Shown here: piece by piece, positions 44,161 through 52,520 of the stretch
Numbering within the stretch: position 1 is the stretch's first letter
Layout: each line of letters opens with the position of its first letter
Assembly: GCF_900113225.1 (NCBI RefSeq)
Contig: NZ_FOZE01000002.1
Span: forward strand, 1,860,001-1,924,000
Origin: Mitsuaria sp. PDC51
GTDB lineage: Bacteria; Pseudomonadota; Gammaproteobacteria; Burkholderiales; Burkholderiaceae_C
DNA length: 64,000 nt
Reading direction: 5' to 3'
Position numbers and translations under genes: made by a program
The notes under the pieces: model-generated
What the model was told of the DNA's origin: nothing
The model's database searches: none
What the model saw: only the letters and a program-made list of their open reading frames with translations

Positions 44161-45042
44161 ATGCTTTATCCCGAACTCTTCAAGCAACTCGAGGCCGTGC
44201 GCTGGAACATGGACACGGATATTCCGTGGGACAAGTTCGACGCGTCCAAGCTGACCGACGACCAGGCGCGCACGATCAAGATGAACGCGATCACCGAGTG
44301 GTCCGCGCTGCCCGCCACCGAGATGTTCCTGCGCGACAACAAGGACGACAGCGACTTCTCCGCGTTCATGAGCGTCTGGTTCTTCGAGGAGCAGAAGCAT
44401 TCGCTGGTGCTGATGGAATACCTGCGCCGCTTCCGTCCGGACATGGTGCCGACCGAAGCGGAACTGCACGAGGTGCGCTTCGAATTCGATCCGGCCCCGG
44501 CGCTGGAGACGCTGATGCTGCACTTCTGCGGCGAGATCCGTCTGAACCACTGGTACCGCCGCGCCGCCGAATGGCACACCGAGCCGGTCATCAAGGCGAT
44601 CTACGAGACCCTGTCGCGCGATGAAGCCCGCCATGGCGGCGCCTACCTGCGCTACATGAAGCGCGCGATGAGCAAGTTCGGGGACGAGGCGAAGGCGGCA
44701 TTCGCGAAGGTCGGCGTGCTGATGGCCAGCGCGCGCCGCACCGCGCAGGCGCTGCACCCGACCAACCTGCATGTGAACGCCAAGCTTTTCCCGCGCGACA
44801 CCATCCAGAGCCGCCTGCCCGATCCGGAGTGGCTGGAGCGCTGGCTGGACAAGCAGATCCAGTTCGACAGCGTCTGGGAAAACAAGGTCGTCGAGCGCAT
44901 CCTGCACAACATGAGCCTGCTGATGGAGCGCAGCTTCGTCAGCGTCCAGGAGCTCAATCGCTTCCGCAAGGAGCTGACGCAACGCCTGGCCCAGGCGACG
45001 CAGCAGGCGCCAGGTGGCGACGCCACGCCGCAGGCGACCTGA
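44161..45042 (+). CDS. ferritin-like diiron protein related to acyl-ACP desaturases
   Basis: This 293-residue helical protein carries the diiron ligand pattern of the acyl-ACP desaturase superfamily: a Glu in helix one (ITEWSALPATEMFL), FFEEQKHS (E-x-x-H) in helix two, and a Glu in HFCGEIRLNHWY. SRDEARHGG (the second E-x-x-H) follows. Soluble desaturases use this site to place a double bond in fatty acids with O2. No transit or signal sequence is present. Whether this one desaturates a lipid or is another diiron oxygenase cannot be told. It ends before a hairpin terminator and is divergent from a periplasmic peroxidase. Confidence 0.82.
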   Translation: MLYPELFKQLEAVRWNMDTDIPWDKFDASKLTDDQARTIKMNAITEWSALPATEMFLRDNKDDSDFSAFMSVWFFEEQKHSLVLMEYLRRFRPDMVPTEAELHEVRFEFDPAPALETLMLHFCGEIRLNHWYRRAAEWHTEPVIKAIYETLSRDEARHGGAYLRYMKRAMSKFGDEAKAAFAKVGVLMASARRTAQALHPTNLHVNAKLFPRDTIQSRLPDPEWLERWLDKQIQFDSVWENKVVERILHNMSLLMERSFVSVQELNRFRKELTQRLAQATQQAPGGDATPQAT

Positions 45043-45064
45043 CCCTCGCGGTTTCCGCTCGCAC

Positions 45065-45094
45065 GAAGGCCCGCCGACGCGGGCCTTCTTCATT
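45065..45094 (+). terminator. intrinsic terminator after the desaturase-like gene
   Basis: GAAGGCCCGC, CGAC loop and GCGGGCCTTC are followed by TTCATTT. It lies 23 bases after the stop codon. Confidence 0.7.
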
Positions 45095-45223
45095 TGAGCC
45101 GCAGCGCTCCTCGAGGGTGTTCCCACGCATGCCCCCGCTGCATGCAAACCGCTCGCCGCCCGGCCACAATGCGCCGTCCGACCTCGCGTCGATTCCACTG
45201 TCCAACGCCATCCGACACCGCTC

Positions 45224-45643
45224 ATGAAGTATCTGCACACCATGGTCCGAGTGACCGATCTCGATGCCTCGCTGAAGTTCTACCGCGACGCCCTGGGGCT
45301 GCAGGAGGTGCGCCGCAGCGAGCATGAGGCCGGCCGTTTCACCCTGGTCTATCTGGCCGCACCCGGCGACGAGGACGCGCAGATCGAGCTGACCTACAAC
45401 TGGGATCCCGAGATCTATACCGGGGGTCGCAACTTCGGTCACGTGGCCTACGCGGTCCCTGACATCTACGCCGCCTGCCAGCGCCTGATGGACGCTGGCG
45501 TGACGATCAACCGCCCGCCGCGCGACGGCCGCATGGCCTTCGTGCGCTCGCCCGACAACATCTCGATCGAGCTGCTGCAGGACGGCCCGGCGCTGCCGCC
45601 GGCCGAGCCCTGGATCTCGATGCCCAACACCGGCGCCTGGTAA
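45224..45643 (+). CDS. gloA: lactoylglutathione lyase (glyoxalase I)
   Basis: GloA converts the hemithioacetal of methylglyoxal and glutathione into lactoylglutathione. The 139-residue enzyme has two beta-alpha-beta-beta-beta units. Metal ligands are His5 (YLHTMVRV), the Glu in QIELTYNW, the His in FGHVAYAV, and the Glu in ISIELLQ. This is the short Ni/Co-type form. It stands alone between the desaturase-like gene and the DUF3034 gene. Confidence 0.94.
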   Translation: MKYLHTMVRVTDLDASLKFYRDALGLQEVRRSEHEAGRFTLVYLAAPGDEDAQIELTYNWDPEIYTGGRNFGHVAYAVPDIYAACQRLMDAGVTINRPPRDGRMAFVRSPDNISIELLQDGPALPPAEPWISMPNTGAW

Positions 45644-45684
45644 GCGCCAGCGCGACGTCTTCGGCATCCTCCCCGTCTCTGCTC

Positions 45685-46581
45685 ATGGACCACCTGCTGC
45701 TGCGATTGATCGCGCCGTTGTTGATGGCCGCGCCGCTGGCCTGCGCCGCACAGGCGCAAGGCAAGCTGCTGTTGACCGGCGGGGTGAGCAGCATCGATGG
45801 CGCGGCTGGTGGCGGTTTGTCGCCATGGGCATTGACCGGCAGCTACGCGACGGCGGGCCAGATCGGTGCGACCGCGTACCTCACGCGCTTGCCGGTGCAG
45901 GACTACGGCTTCACCGGCTACGGCGCCGCCGTGGCTTCTGGCGAGCGCGCCGAGCTGTCGATCGCCAGGCAGGACTTGAGCGCTGGCGCCACGGGCGCAG
46001 CGCTGGGGTTACCCGGGCTCCGGCTCAAGCAGACGATCCTCGGCGCGAAGGTGCGACTGGGTGGCGATGCGGTGCTCGATGCCGACACCTGGATGCCGCA
46101 GCTCGCGCTGGGCGTCGAGTACAAGCACCTCGACGCGGGTGGCCTGGCGCCGACGCTGAGCGCGCTCGGCGCGAAGCGTCAGGGCGTGGACATCTATCTG
46201 AGCGCGACCAAGCTGTTCCTGGCGCAAAGCACGCTGGTGAACCTGACGCTGCGTGCGACGCGCGCCAATCAGAACGGCCTGCTGGGCTTCGGCGGGACGG
46301 CGAGCGGCAGTTATTCGCTGGTGCCGGAGGTGTCGATCGCCTACCTGCTGAATAAGCAGTGGGCGGTGGGCGTCGAGTACCGCGTGAAGCCCGACAAGCT
46401 CAATTCATCGATCCTGGGCGACGCGCTGCGAGAGGACGACTGGAAGGATGTGTTCGTCGCCTGGGCGCCCAACAAGCATGTGTCGCTGACGGCCGCCTAT
46501 GTGGACCTCGGCAGCATCGTGCCGGGGATCCAGCCGCGTCGTCAGCGCGGCGTCTACGGTTCGATCCAATTCGCCTACTGA
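45685..46581 (+). CDS. DUF3034-family outer-membrane barrel protein
   Basis: The 298-residue precursor has a signal peptide (LIAPLLMAAPLACAAQAQG) and then alternating beta strands, ending in the aromatic terminus YGSIQFAY typical of outer-membrane barrels. Internal strands include LGAKVRLGG, MPQLALGVEYKHLD and WAVGVEYRVKPDKLN. I recognise DUF3034, whose function is not known. It is followed after 46 bases by an exported truncated globin gene, and the pair appears to be one transcription unit. Confidence 0.8.
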   Translation: MDHLLLRLIAPLLMAAPLACAAQAQGKLLLTGGVSSIDGAAGGGLSPWALTGSYATAGQIGATAYLTRLPVQDYGFTGYGAAVASGERAELSIARQDLSAGATGAALGLPGLRLKQTILGAKVRLGGDAVLDADTWMPQLALGVEYKHLDAGGLAPTLSALGAKRQGVDIYLSATKLFLAQSTLVNLTLRATRANQNGLLGFGGTASGSYSLVPEVSIAYLLNKQWAVGVEYRVKPDKLNSSILGDALREDDWKDVFVAWAPNKHVSLTAAYVDLGSIVPGIQPRRQRGVYGSIQFAY

Positions 46582-46627
46582 CCGCGGCCTCGCCGCGCTC
46601 CGACGACTCGACCAGGAGGTCTGCACG

Positions 46628-47068
46628 ATGCGATCCGCTCGAAGGCTGTGGAGGGCAGGCGCGCTGGCGCTGCTGATGGGCGTGGGCGCCGCGTCGATCG
46701 CCGGCGCGGCGGATGACGGGCTGTATCGCGCGCTGGGCGGCGAGGAGGGCATCGCCCACATCGTCGACGGCATGATCGATCGCGCCTATGCGGATGAGCG
46801 CATCAAGCGCAAGTTCGATGGCGTCAACCCGAAAGCGCTGAAGGAATCGATCCGCAAGCAGTTCTGCCAGCTCAGCGGCGGCCCATGCGTCTACGACGGC
46901 GAGACGATGGCGAAGTCGCATGCCCACCTCGCCCTGGACAAGGCCGACTTCAATGCGTTGGTCGAAGACCTGCAATTGGCGATGGACGCGCAGCGGGTGC
47001 CGTTTGCCGTTCAGAACCGCCTGCTGGCGCTGCTCGCGCCAATGCATCGGGACATCATCACGCGGTGA
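46628..47068 (+). CDS. exported group 1 truncated hemoglobin
   Basis: A 146-residue globin. The signal peptide (RRLWRAGALALLMGVGAASIAGA, cut near residue 27) is unusual, because most truncated globins are cytoplasmic. The mature domain has LYRALGGEEGIAHIVDGMI at the start, and FCQLSGGPCVYDGETMAKSHAHL with the likely proximal His in KSHAHL. Two cysteines lie in QFCQLSGGPC. Truncated globins bind O2 or NO and often act as NO dioxygenases or sensors. AGGAGGT lies seven bases before the ATG. It follows the DUF3034 barrel gene and precedes a hairpin terminator shared with tRNA-Phe. Confidence 0.85.
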   Translation: MRSARRLWRAGALALLMGVGAASIAGAADDGLYRALGGEEGIAHIVDGMIDRAYADERIKRKFDGVNPKALKESIRKQFCQLSGGPCVYDGETMAKSHAHLALDKADFNALVEDLQLAMDAQRVPFAVQNRLLALLAPMHRDIITR

Positions 47069-47133
47069 GCCCAGCCGCGTGTGCGGCGCTGGTTCGGCGT
47101 GTGGTGATGAGCGTCGTTGTAGCCGCAGAAAGC

Positions 47134-47162
47134 AGAAAGCCCGGCGGAGCCGGGCTTTCTTG
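47134..47162. terminator. bidirectional terminator between the globin gene and tRNA-Phe
   Basis: AGAAAGCCCGGC, GGA and GCCGGGCTTTCT form a 12-bp stem at 47134-47160. CTTTCTTG ends the plus-strand side, and the minus strand, coming from the tRNA, also has a TTTCT end. Confidence 0.7.
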
Positions 47163-47166
47163 AATC

Positions 47167-47242
47167 TGGTGGCCAAGGGCGGAATCGAACCACCGACACG
47201 CGGATTTTCAATCCGCTGCTCTACCAACTGAGCTACTTGGCC
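47167..47242 (-). tRNA. tRNA-Phe (anticodon GAA)
   Basis: Reading the minus strand, the 76-base gene folds as a standard cloverleaf. The acceptor stem is GGCCAAG/CTTGGCC, the D arm GCTCAGTTGGTAGAGC, the anticodon arm GCGGATTGAAAATCCGC with GAA, and the T arm CGGTGGTTCGATTCCGCC. The encoded 3' CCA is present. It is the only tRNA in the window. The transcript likely starts near 47302. Confidence 0.97.
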
Positions 47243-47308
47243 ATGAGACTGGGTCTCTGTCTCCGTTGTTCCGGGTCTTGCGACTCGTGCTGAACAACGA
47301 AGACCGCG

Positions 47309-47317
47309 ACTATAGCA
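47309..47317 (-). promoter_or_regulatory. extended -10 promoter of tRNA-Phe
   Basis: On the minus strand TGC precedes TATAGT, an extended -10 element, just beyond the ntrX stop codon. The predicted 60-base tRNA leader contains a CGTTGTT/AACAACG stem. No clear -35 box. Confidence 0.5.
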
Positions 47318-48052
47318 CTAAATTCCGCTGCCCCGCTTGTTTCTTGAAAGATCGACGCCGAGCTGCTTCAGCTTGCGGTACAGGTGGGTCCGTTCCAGCC
47401 CCGTCTTCTCGGCCACGCGGGTCATCGAGCCATTCTCCTTGGCCAGGTGGAACTCGAAGTAGCTCTTCTCGAACGCGTCGCGCGCCTCGCGCAGCGGTCG
47501 GTCCAGCTCGAACACCTGCTCGGAGGCCAGGCCCTGGTGCGGCAGGGGCGCCACCGGCGCCAGGCCGGCCGAGGGCATCGGCAGCGTGCCGGCCGTCATC
47601 GCGGGCAGCACCTCGGGGCGGGGGTAGCTGTTGCCGATGTTGAGGCCCACACCCACCACCGGCGCCGCCGGCGGGGCCGGGCGCGGCGTGGTCTTCACCA
47701 GCGCCTGCTCCACCGCGCGCAGCAGCTTCTGCAGCGTGATCGGCTTTTCCAGGAAGGCCATCGCGCCGAACTTGGTCGCCTCGACCGCCGTGTCGATCGT
47801 GCCGTGGCCGCTCATCATGATCACCGGCATCGTCAGCTGGCCGGAGCTGCCCCATTCCTTCAGCAGCGTCACGCCATCGACGTCAGGCATCCAGATGTCC
47901 AGCAGCACCAGGTCGGGCCGCGAGCGCTCGCGGGCGGCGCGCGCCTGCTGGGCGTTCTCCGCGAGCTCGATCGTGTGCCCCTCGTCCGAGAGGATTTCAG
48001 ACAAGAGGGCGCGGATGCCCAATTCGTCGTCAACAACAAGAATGGTTGCCAT
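47318..48052 (-). CDS. ntrX: short NtrX-like response regulator lacking the AAA+ domain
   Basis: A 244-residue regulator. The receiver has the acidic pair VVDDE near residue 8, Asp52 in LLDIWMPD, and Lys in FLEKPITL. After a proline-rich linker comes a Fis-type helix-turn-helix (RVAEKTGLERTHLYRKLKQLGV), as in NtrC/NtrX. The sigma-54 AAA+ domain that sits between these in classical NtrX (about 450 residues) is absent, and the frame shows no scar. It therefore cannot open sigma-54 promoters and must act as a simple DNA-binding regulator. It lies 13 bases behind ntrY. Confidence 0.88.
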   Translation of the reverse strand: MATILVVDDELGIRALLSEILSDEGHTIELAENAQQARAARERSRPDLVLLDIWMPDVDGVTLLKEWGSSGQLTMPVIMMSGHGTIDTAVEATKFGAMAFLEKPITLQKLLRAVEQALVKTTPRPAPPAAPVVGVGLNIGNSYPRPEVLPAMTAGTLPMPSAGLAPVAPLPHQGLASEQVFELDRPLREARDAFEKSYFEFHLAKENGSMTRVAEKTGLERTHLYRKLKQLGVDLSRNKRGSGI

Positions 48053-48065
48053 GTATGCCTACTGT

Positions 48066-50309
48066 TCACGCGGGCCGAGGCGCGTCCTGCGCAGGGCTCG
48101 GTGCAGTCGCGAGTTTTGAAAATGATAACGAAACTTGTGCGCCGCTCGGCGGCAGATCGGCGCCGCTGGCGGCTGGGAGATTCACCAGCCGGATGCGCGC
48201 GCCATGCTCATCCGCGATTTTCTTCACCACCGCCAGCCCCAGGCCGGTCCCCTTGGTCTTGGTCGTGACGTAAGGCTCGAAGGCCCGCTTCAGCACGTTC
48301 TCCGCGAAGCCGTGGCCGTTGTCGGTGACGACCAGCCGGAGCGCCCGCAGCTCGCCGGCCTCGTTCATCGCCTTCTGCGTGCGCACGGTCACCCGGCCGT
48401 CGGGGCGCTCGCTGACCGCGTCCAGCGCGTTCTGCACGAGGTTGTGGATGACCTGCCGCAGCTGCGGCGCGTCGCCCAGGATCGCCGGTGGATCGGACGC
48501 CAGGTCCGCGCCCAGATGGCCGGATTCCTGCGCCTCGGCGTACAGCGTCAGCACCTCGGCCACCAGCGCGTTCAGGTCCAGCGGCGCCAGCTTGGCGGCC
48601 GGCAGGCGGGCGTAGTCGCGGAACTCATTGACCAGCTGCTTCATCGCCTGCACCTGGTTCACGATCGTGCCGACGGAACGCACCAGCATCGCCTGGTCGG
48701 TGCCCTCGAGCTTGGACTCCAGCTTGAACTGCAGCCGCTCGGCCGACAGCTGGATCGGCGTCAGCGGGTTCTTGATCTCGTGGGCGAGCCGGCGCGCGAC
48801 CTCGCTCCAGGCCGCGGAGCGCTGCGCCGACACCACCTCGCTGATGTCGTCGAAGACCAGCAGCCGCGCCTCCTGCGGCAGCAGCGCGCCACGCACCAGC
48901 AGGGTCAGCGCGGTCTTCTCGTCCAGCTGCAGCTCGAAGGAGTCCTGCCAGTGCTCGCGCTCGCCGGATTCCGGACTCTGCAGCTCGAAGCGCTGCCAGA
49001 TGTCCTTGCCGAAGGCCGCCAGCGCCGGCAGGTCCTCGAGCGGCCGGCCGACGTAGGCCGACAACGGCAGTTTCAGGATGCGGGTCGCGCCGGGATTGAC
49101 CGTCTCGATGCGGCGGTCGCGGTCGAACACGATGACGCCGGCGGTCAGGTTGTCCAGGATGGTCTGCACATGGGTGCGCGCGCTTTCCAGCTGCGTCACG
49201 CTGAGCTCCACCTGGGCCCGCGCGTCGGCCAGCTGCTGGGTCATGTCGGCGAAGGACCGCGTCAGCCCGCCGAGTTCGTCGCGCGAGCGGAACACCGGCT
49301 TGGCCTTCAGGTCGCCGGTCGCGACCTCGCGCATGCCCTCGGCCAGCAGCAGCAGCGGCTGCACCAGCTGGTTGGACAGCGCCACCGCCAGCAGCAGCGC
49401 CGCGAACACCGCCAGGATCAGCACCAGCGTCAGCGTGCCCAGGTACATGCGCCGCAGGCCGTCGCGCAGCAGCGAGCGCTGCAGGTACTCCTGGTTGGCG
49501 GCCGACACGTTCAGCGCGTTGCTGATGACCTTGCCGGAGATCTGCTTGACGACCATCAGGTAGCGGTCGCTGTTGGTCAGCTGCAGCGCGCTGCTGGGCA
49601 GCAGCGCCAGCGAGCGGATGCGGGCTTCGCCCAGCACCGCCTGCTGCTCGTCCTCCAGGCCCTCCAGGCGCGAAGCGACGCCGTTGTTGCGCGCCTGCGC
49701 CAGCAGCGTGCTGCTGGGGCGCTCGGGGATTTCGCTCGACTCCCCGCCGGCGGACAGCACGACCTGCCCGTTCCCGGCGATCAGCGCGACGCTGCGCGCG
49801 TTCATCTGGTCGCGCAGCCGCTCCAGCGCCAGCGGCGCCAGCGCGCCGTCCTCCCAGCGCTCGGCCGCGGCGCGGGTGCGGGCGTTCTGTTCGGTGCGCA
49901 GGTTCTCCAGCGTGTCCTGGCCCAGCGCGAGGCCGGCTTCCAGCGCACTGGCCAGGCGCTGGTCGAACAGGCTCTCGATGCTGCGGTTCACGAACTGGTA
50001 GGACACCGTGTAGATCAGCAGCCCCGGCACGACCCCGACGATCGCGAAGATGCCGGCCAGCTTCAGCAGCAGCCGGCTGCCGAAGCGGCCGCGCTTGACG
50101 CGCAGCGCCAGCCGCGTGCCGGCGGCGCCGATCACGATGAGCAGCGCGGTGGCGACCGCCACGTTCACCCAGAACAGCCAGACGAAATGGCGCTCCAGGA
50201 AGCCGCGCTGCGCGGTGGTGCTGATGGACAGCAGGAAGGCCAGCATGCCGCAGGCGCCCGCGATCGCGGCCACGGAGATCAACCACGCCAGGCGTGCCGA
50301 CTTGGTCAC
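48066..50309 (-). CDS. ntrY: NtrY-type membrane sensor histidine kinase
   Basis: A 747-residue kinase. Helices lie near 10-28, 44-62 and 85-105 (FAIVGVVPGLLIYTVSYQF). After a periplasmic segment comes another helix near 280-300 (TLTLVLILAVFAALLLAVAL), then HAMP, PAS (ILDNLTAGVIVFDRDRRIETVN), and the phospho-acceptor His in RRLAHEIKNPLTPIQ. The ATPase domain has VQNALDAVSE, DNGHGF and GTGLGLAVVKKI. HEIKNPLTPIQLSAERL is the NtrY hallmark. The start is a GTG at 50309. It precedes ntrX; DUF4390 and rsmB are upstream. Confidence 0.93.
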   Translation of the reverse strand: MTKSARLAWLISVAAIAGACGMLAFLLSISTTAQRGFLERHFVWLFWVNVAVATALLIVIGAAGTRLALRVKRGRFGSRLLLKLAGIFAIVGVVPGLLIYTVSYQFVNRSIESLFDQRLASALEAGLALGQDTLENLRTEQNARTRAAAERWEDGALAPLALERLRDQMNARSVALIAGNGQVVLSAGGESSEIPERPSSTLLAQARNNGVASRLEGLEDEQQAVLGEARIRSLALLPSSALQLTNSDRYLMVVKQISGKVISNALNVSAANQEYLQRSLLRDGLRRMYLGTLTLVLILAVFAALLLAVALSNQLVQPLLLLAEGMREVATGDLKAKPVFRSRDELGGLTRSFADMTQQLADARAQVELSVTQLESARTHVQTILDNLTAGVIVFDRDRRIETVNPGATRILKLPLSAYVGRPLEDLPALAAFGKDIWQRFELQSPESGEREHWQDSFELQLDEKTALTLLVRGALLPQEARLLVFDDISEVVSAQRSAAWSEVARRLAHEIKNPLTPIQLSAERLQFKLESKLEGTDQAMLVRSVGTIVNQVQAMKQLVNEFRDYARLPAAKLAPLDLNALVAEVLTLYAEAQESGHLGADLASDPPAILGDAPQLRQVIHNLVQNALDAVSERPDGRVTVRTQKAMNEAGELRALRLVVTDNGHGFAENVLKRAFEPYVTTKTKGTGLGLAVVKKIADEHGARIRLVNLPAASGADLPPSGAQVSLSFSKLATAPSPAQDAPRPA

Positions 50310-50364
50310 GGGTCAGGATCCTTGCTGAGTCACGAGAGGCGGGAACGGATGGGGCGACGCGCGG

Positions 50365-50979
50365 TCAGGGCTGCGGCTTGTTGGGCGGCGGCGCGGCCGG
50401 CGCCTCGAGCGTGAGCGTCAGCGTGCGGTCGACGCCCAGCGTCCAGCCCTGGCTACCGCCCAGGCCGATCTGCAGCGGTCTGGGCAGCTGCGCGGTGTCC
50501 AGCTTGTAGCTGAACTCCAGGTAATAGCGGCCGTCGTCCTCGATCTCCTTGGCGTCCGCGACGCGCCAGCCGGAGACACCGCGCAGCGAGGCGATCGCCT
50601 CGCCCAGGGTGTCGAAGCTCTGATGCAGGCCGCCGGTGCTGACGCGGTACTGGCGGGTCAGCGGCTGCCAGGTCAGGCGCCAGGTGCGGTTGGCCTGGGC
50701 GACCCGGGCATCGCGCCAGTACCAGCGGCTGCGCAGCACCTGGACCTCGGCGACGAAGTAGATCGCCACGCCCTTGAGCAGCGCGTCCTCGGCCTGCCGG
50801 GGCAGCTCGAAACGCGTGCTGAAGCTGACCGCCAGGCCGTCCTCGGCGCGCTCCGCGTTGAGCAGCTGCAGCGCCACGCCTTGCGCCAGCGCCCAGCCGT
50901 GCAGCACCAGCAGCGCGCCGACCAGGGTCAGGCGCTGCCACCAGGCACGCAGCGGAACGGAACGGGACGGCGGGGACAC
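50365..50979 (-). CDS. DUF4390-family exported protein
   Basis: The 204-residue protein has an N-terminal hydrophobic segment (LTLVGALLVLHGWALAQG), a signal peptide or anchor. It then has a beta-rich domain with RFELPRQAEDALLKGVAIYFV and RSRWYWRDARVA, and a proline-rich end. DUF4390 has no known function but is constantly found between rsmB and ntrY in Betaproteobacteria, so it may be the envelope partner of the NtrY sensor. The start is a GTG at 50979. Confidence 0.85.
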   Translation of the reverse strand: MSPPSRSVPLRAWWQRLTLVGALLVLHGWALAQGVALQLLNAERAEDGLAVSFSTRFELPRQAEDALLKGVAIYFVAEVQVLRSRWYWRDARVAQANRTWRLTWQPLTRQYRVSTGGLHQSFDTLGEAIASLRGVSGWRVADAKEIEDDGRYYLEFSYKLDTAQLPRPLQIGLGGSQGWTLGVDRTLTLTLEAPAAPPPNKPQP

Positions 50980-51009
50980 GCGGACGGGATTCGACGAGGA
51001 GTTCGGGGA

Positions 51010-52404
51010 TCAGGCCTTGTGCAACAGCGCGTAATAGAAGCCGTCGGTGACGGCCGCCGCGCCGGGCGCGAGGTCCTGGCGGGCATTGTCCGCGAGCGGC
51101 AGCAGATGCCCGGCCCCCTGGTCGAACTGACGCGACCGCGCATCGCCATGGCGTTGCAAAAACGCGTCGATCTGGTCCTGGCCCTCGGACCGGAAGACCG
51201 AGCAGGTCGCGTAGAGCAGCCGGCCGCCCGGCTTGAGCAGCGGCCACAGCGCCTCCAGCAGCTCGGACTGGATCCGCGCCAGCGCCGGGATGTCGTCGGG
51301 GCGGCGCAGCCAGCGCACGTCGGGATGGCGGCGCACGATGCCGGAGGCGCTGCAGGGCGCGTCCAGCAGGATCGCGTCGAAGGCGCGACCGTCCCACCAG
51401 GCGGCGGTGTCGCGGGCATCGGCGGCGCGCACCGCGCCCTCCAGCCGCAGCCGCTGCAGGTTCTGGCGGACCCGCTCCAGCCGCTTGGCGTCGGCGTCCA
51501 GCGCCAGCAGATCGAGGCCGTTGCCGGCCAGTTCCTGCAGATGGGCGGTCTTGCCGCCGGGCGCCGCGCAGGCGTCCAGCACCCGCGCGCCGGCGCCGAG
51601 CACCGGCCAGTCCTCGCCGGGGGCCAGGTCTTGAGGCGGGCGCTGGCCGAGCAGCAGCGGCGCGGCGAGCTGCGCCGAGGCGTCCTGCACCGACGCATGC
51701 CCGTCGTCGAAGCCGGGCAGGGCCTGGACCGGACGCGGCTCGTCGAGCACCACCGCCTGCGGGAACAGCGCGCCGGCCGGATGGGCGGCGATGCCGGCCT
51801 CGCCCAGCCGGGCGAGGTAGCCGTCGAGGTCGTCGTGGGCCGGGTTGACGCGCAGCGTCATCGGCGGCTTCTGCTGGTTGGCCTGGAGCAGGCCTTCCCA
51901 GGCGGCGGGCCAGTCCGTGCGCAGCCGGTCCTGCCACCAGCGCGGATGGTTGAAGCGGGCGACCGGATCGGCCTGGGCGGCGGCGACCAGCGCCTCGCGC
52001 TCGCGCAGGAAACGGCGCAGCACCGCGTTCACGAAGCCGGCGCTGTTGGGCGCGCGCTGGCGGACCGCATGGACGGCCTGGTCGACCAGCGTGTGCTCGG
52101 CGTAGGCCGATTCGCCGGGCCAGAGCAGCGCCAGCGCGGTCAGCAGCAGCGCGTCGACGCGCGGCGGCGGATTCTTGGGCGCGATCGCCGCGCGCACCGC
52201 CTGCGCGGCGCCCAGACGTCGCAGCACGGTGAAGCTCAGCGCCTGCACGCCGGGTCGGATCTCGGCAGGGCAGCGCGACAGCCAGTCGGTCAGCGAGTGG
52301 CCGTCGCGCACGGCCTGGACCGCGTCGGAGGCATTGGCCAGCAGCCGGTGCAGCGGGGGCGCGCCGCCGCTGGCGGCGTTCTTGGGGGAGGGGACGGAAG
52401 ACAC
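51010..52404 (-). CDS. rsmB: 16S rRNA (cytosine-967-C5)-methyltransferase RsmB
   Basis: RsmB methylates C967 of 16S rRNA. The 464-residue protein has an N-terminal NusB-like helical domain (about 15-160: LTALALLWPGESAYAEHTLVDQAV) and a RsmB/Nop2 methyltransferase domain. Its SAM loop is DACAAPGGKTAHL, DAPCSASG holds one catalytic cysteine and LLYATCSVF the other. The start is a GTG at 52404, seven bases after a minus-strand TAAACT, which suggests a leaderless message. It heads the rsmB-DUF4390-ntrY-ntrX unit. Confidence 0.93.
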   Translation of the reverse strand: MSSVPSPKNAASGGAPPLHRLLANASDAVQAVRDGHSLTDWLSRCPAEIRPGVQALSFTVLRRLGAAQAVRAAIAPKNPPPRVDALLLTALALLWPGESAYAEHTLVDQAVHAVRQRAPNSAGFVNAVLRRFLREREALVAAAQADPVARFNHPRWWQDRLRTDWPAAWEGLLQANQQKPPMTLRVNPAHDDLDGYLARLGEAGIAAHPAGALFPQAVVLDEPRPVQALPGFDDGHASVQDASAQLAAPLLLGQRPPQDLAPGEDWPVLGAGARVLDACAAPGGKTAHLQELAGNGLDLLALDADAKRLERVRQNLQRLRLEGAVRAADARDTAAWWDGRAFDAILLDAPCSASGIVRRHPDVRWLRRPDDIPALARIQSELLEALWPLLKPGGRLLYATCSVFRSEGQDQIDAFLQRHGDARSRQFDQGAGHLLPLADNARQDLAPGAAAVTDGFYYALLHKA

Positions 52405-52410
52405 CGCGCG

Positions 52411-52416
52411 AGTTTA
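52411..52416 (-). promoter_or_regulatory. -10 element (TAAACT) of rsmB
   Basis: On the minus strand TAAACT would place the start at or next to the GTG at 52404, giving a leaderless mRNA. No ribosome-binding site is visible before that codon. Confidence 0.4.
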
Positions 52417-52485
52417 GTGGGCCCGTCCCGACCGGGCCCCGCGCAAGGCCAAGCCCCGGCTTTCGCAATCCCGGGCGGAAGCCGC

Positions 52486-52491
52486 GACAAT
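52486..52491 (+). promoter_or_regulatory. -10 element (GACAAT) of folE
   Basis: Plus-strand GACAAT predicts a start near 52498 and a 23-base leader before the folE ATG. No good -35 box. Confidence 0.35.
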
Positions 52492-52520
52492 CGCCGGTCC
52501 CCCATGAGAACGCAGGCTTC

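Noticed and set aside
47167-47242. tRNA-Phe as an integration site for an island
   Set aside because: No integrase gene is adjacent and I noticed no duplicate of the tRNA 3' end in the flanking sequence.
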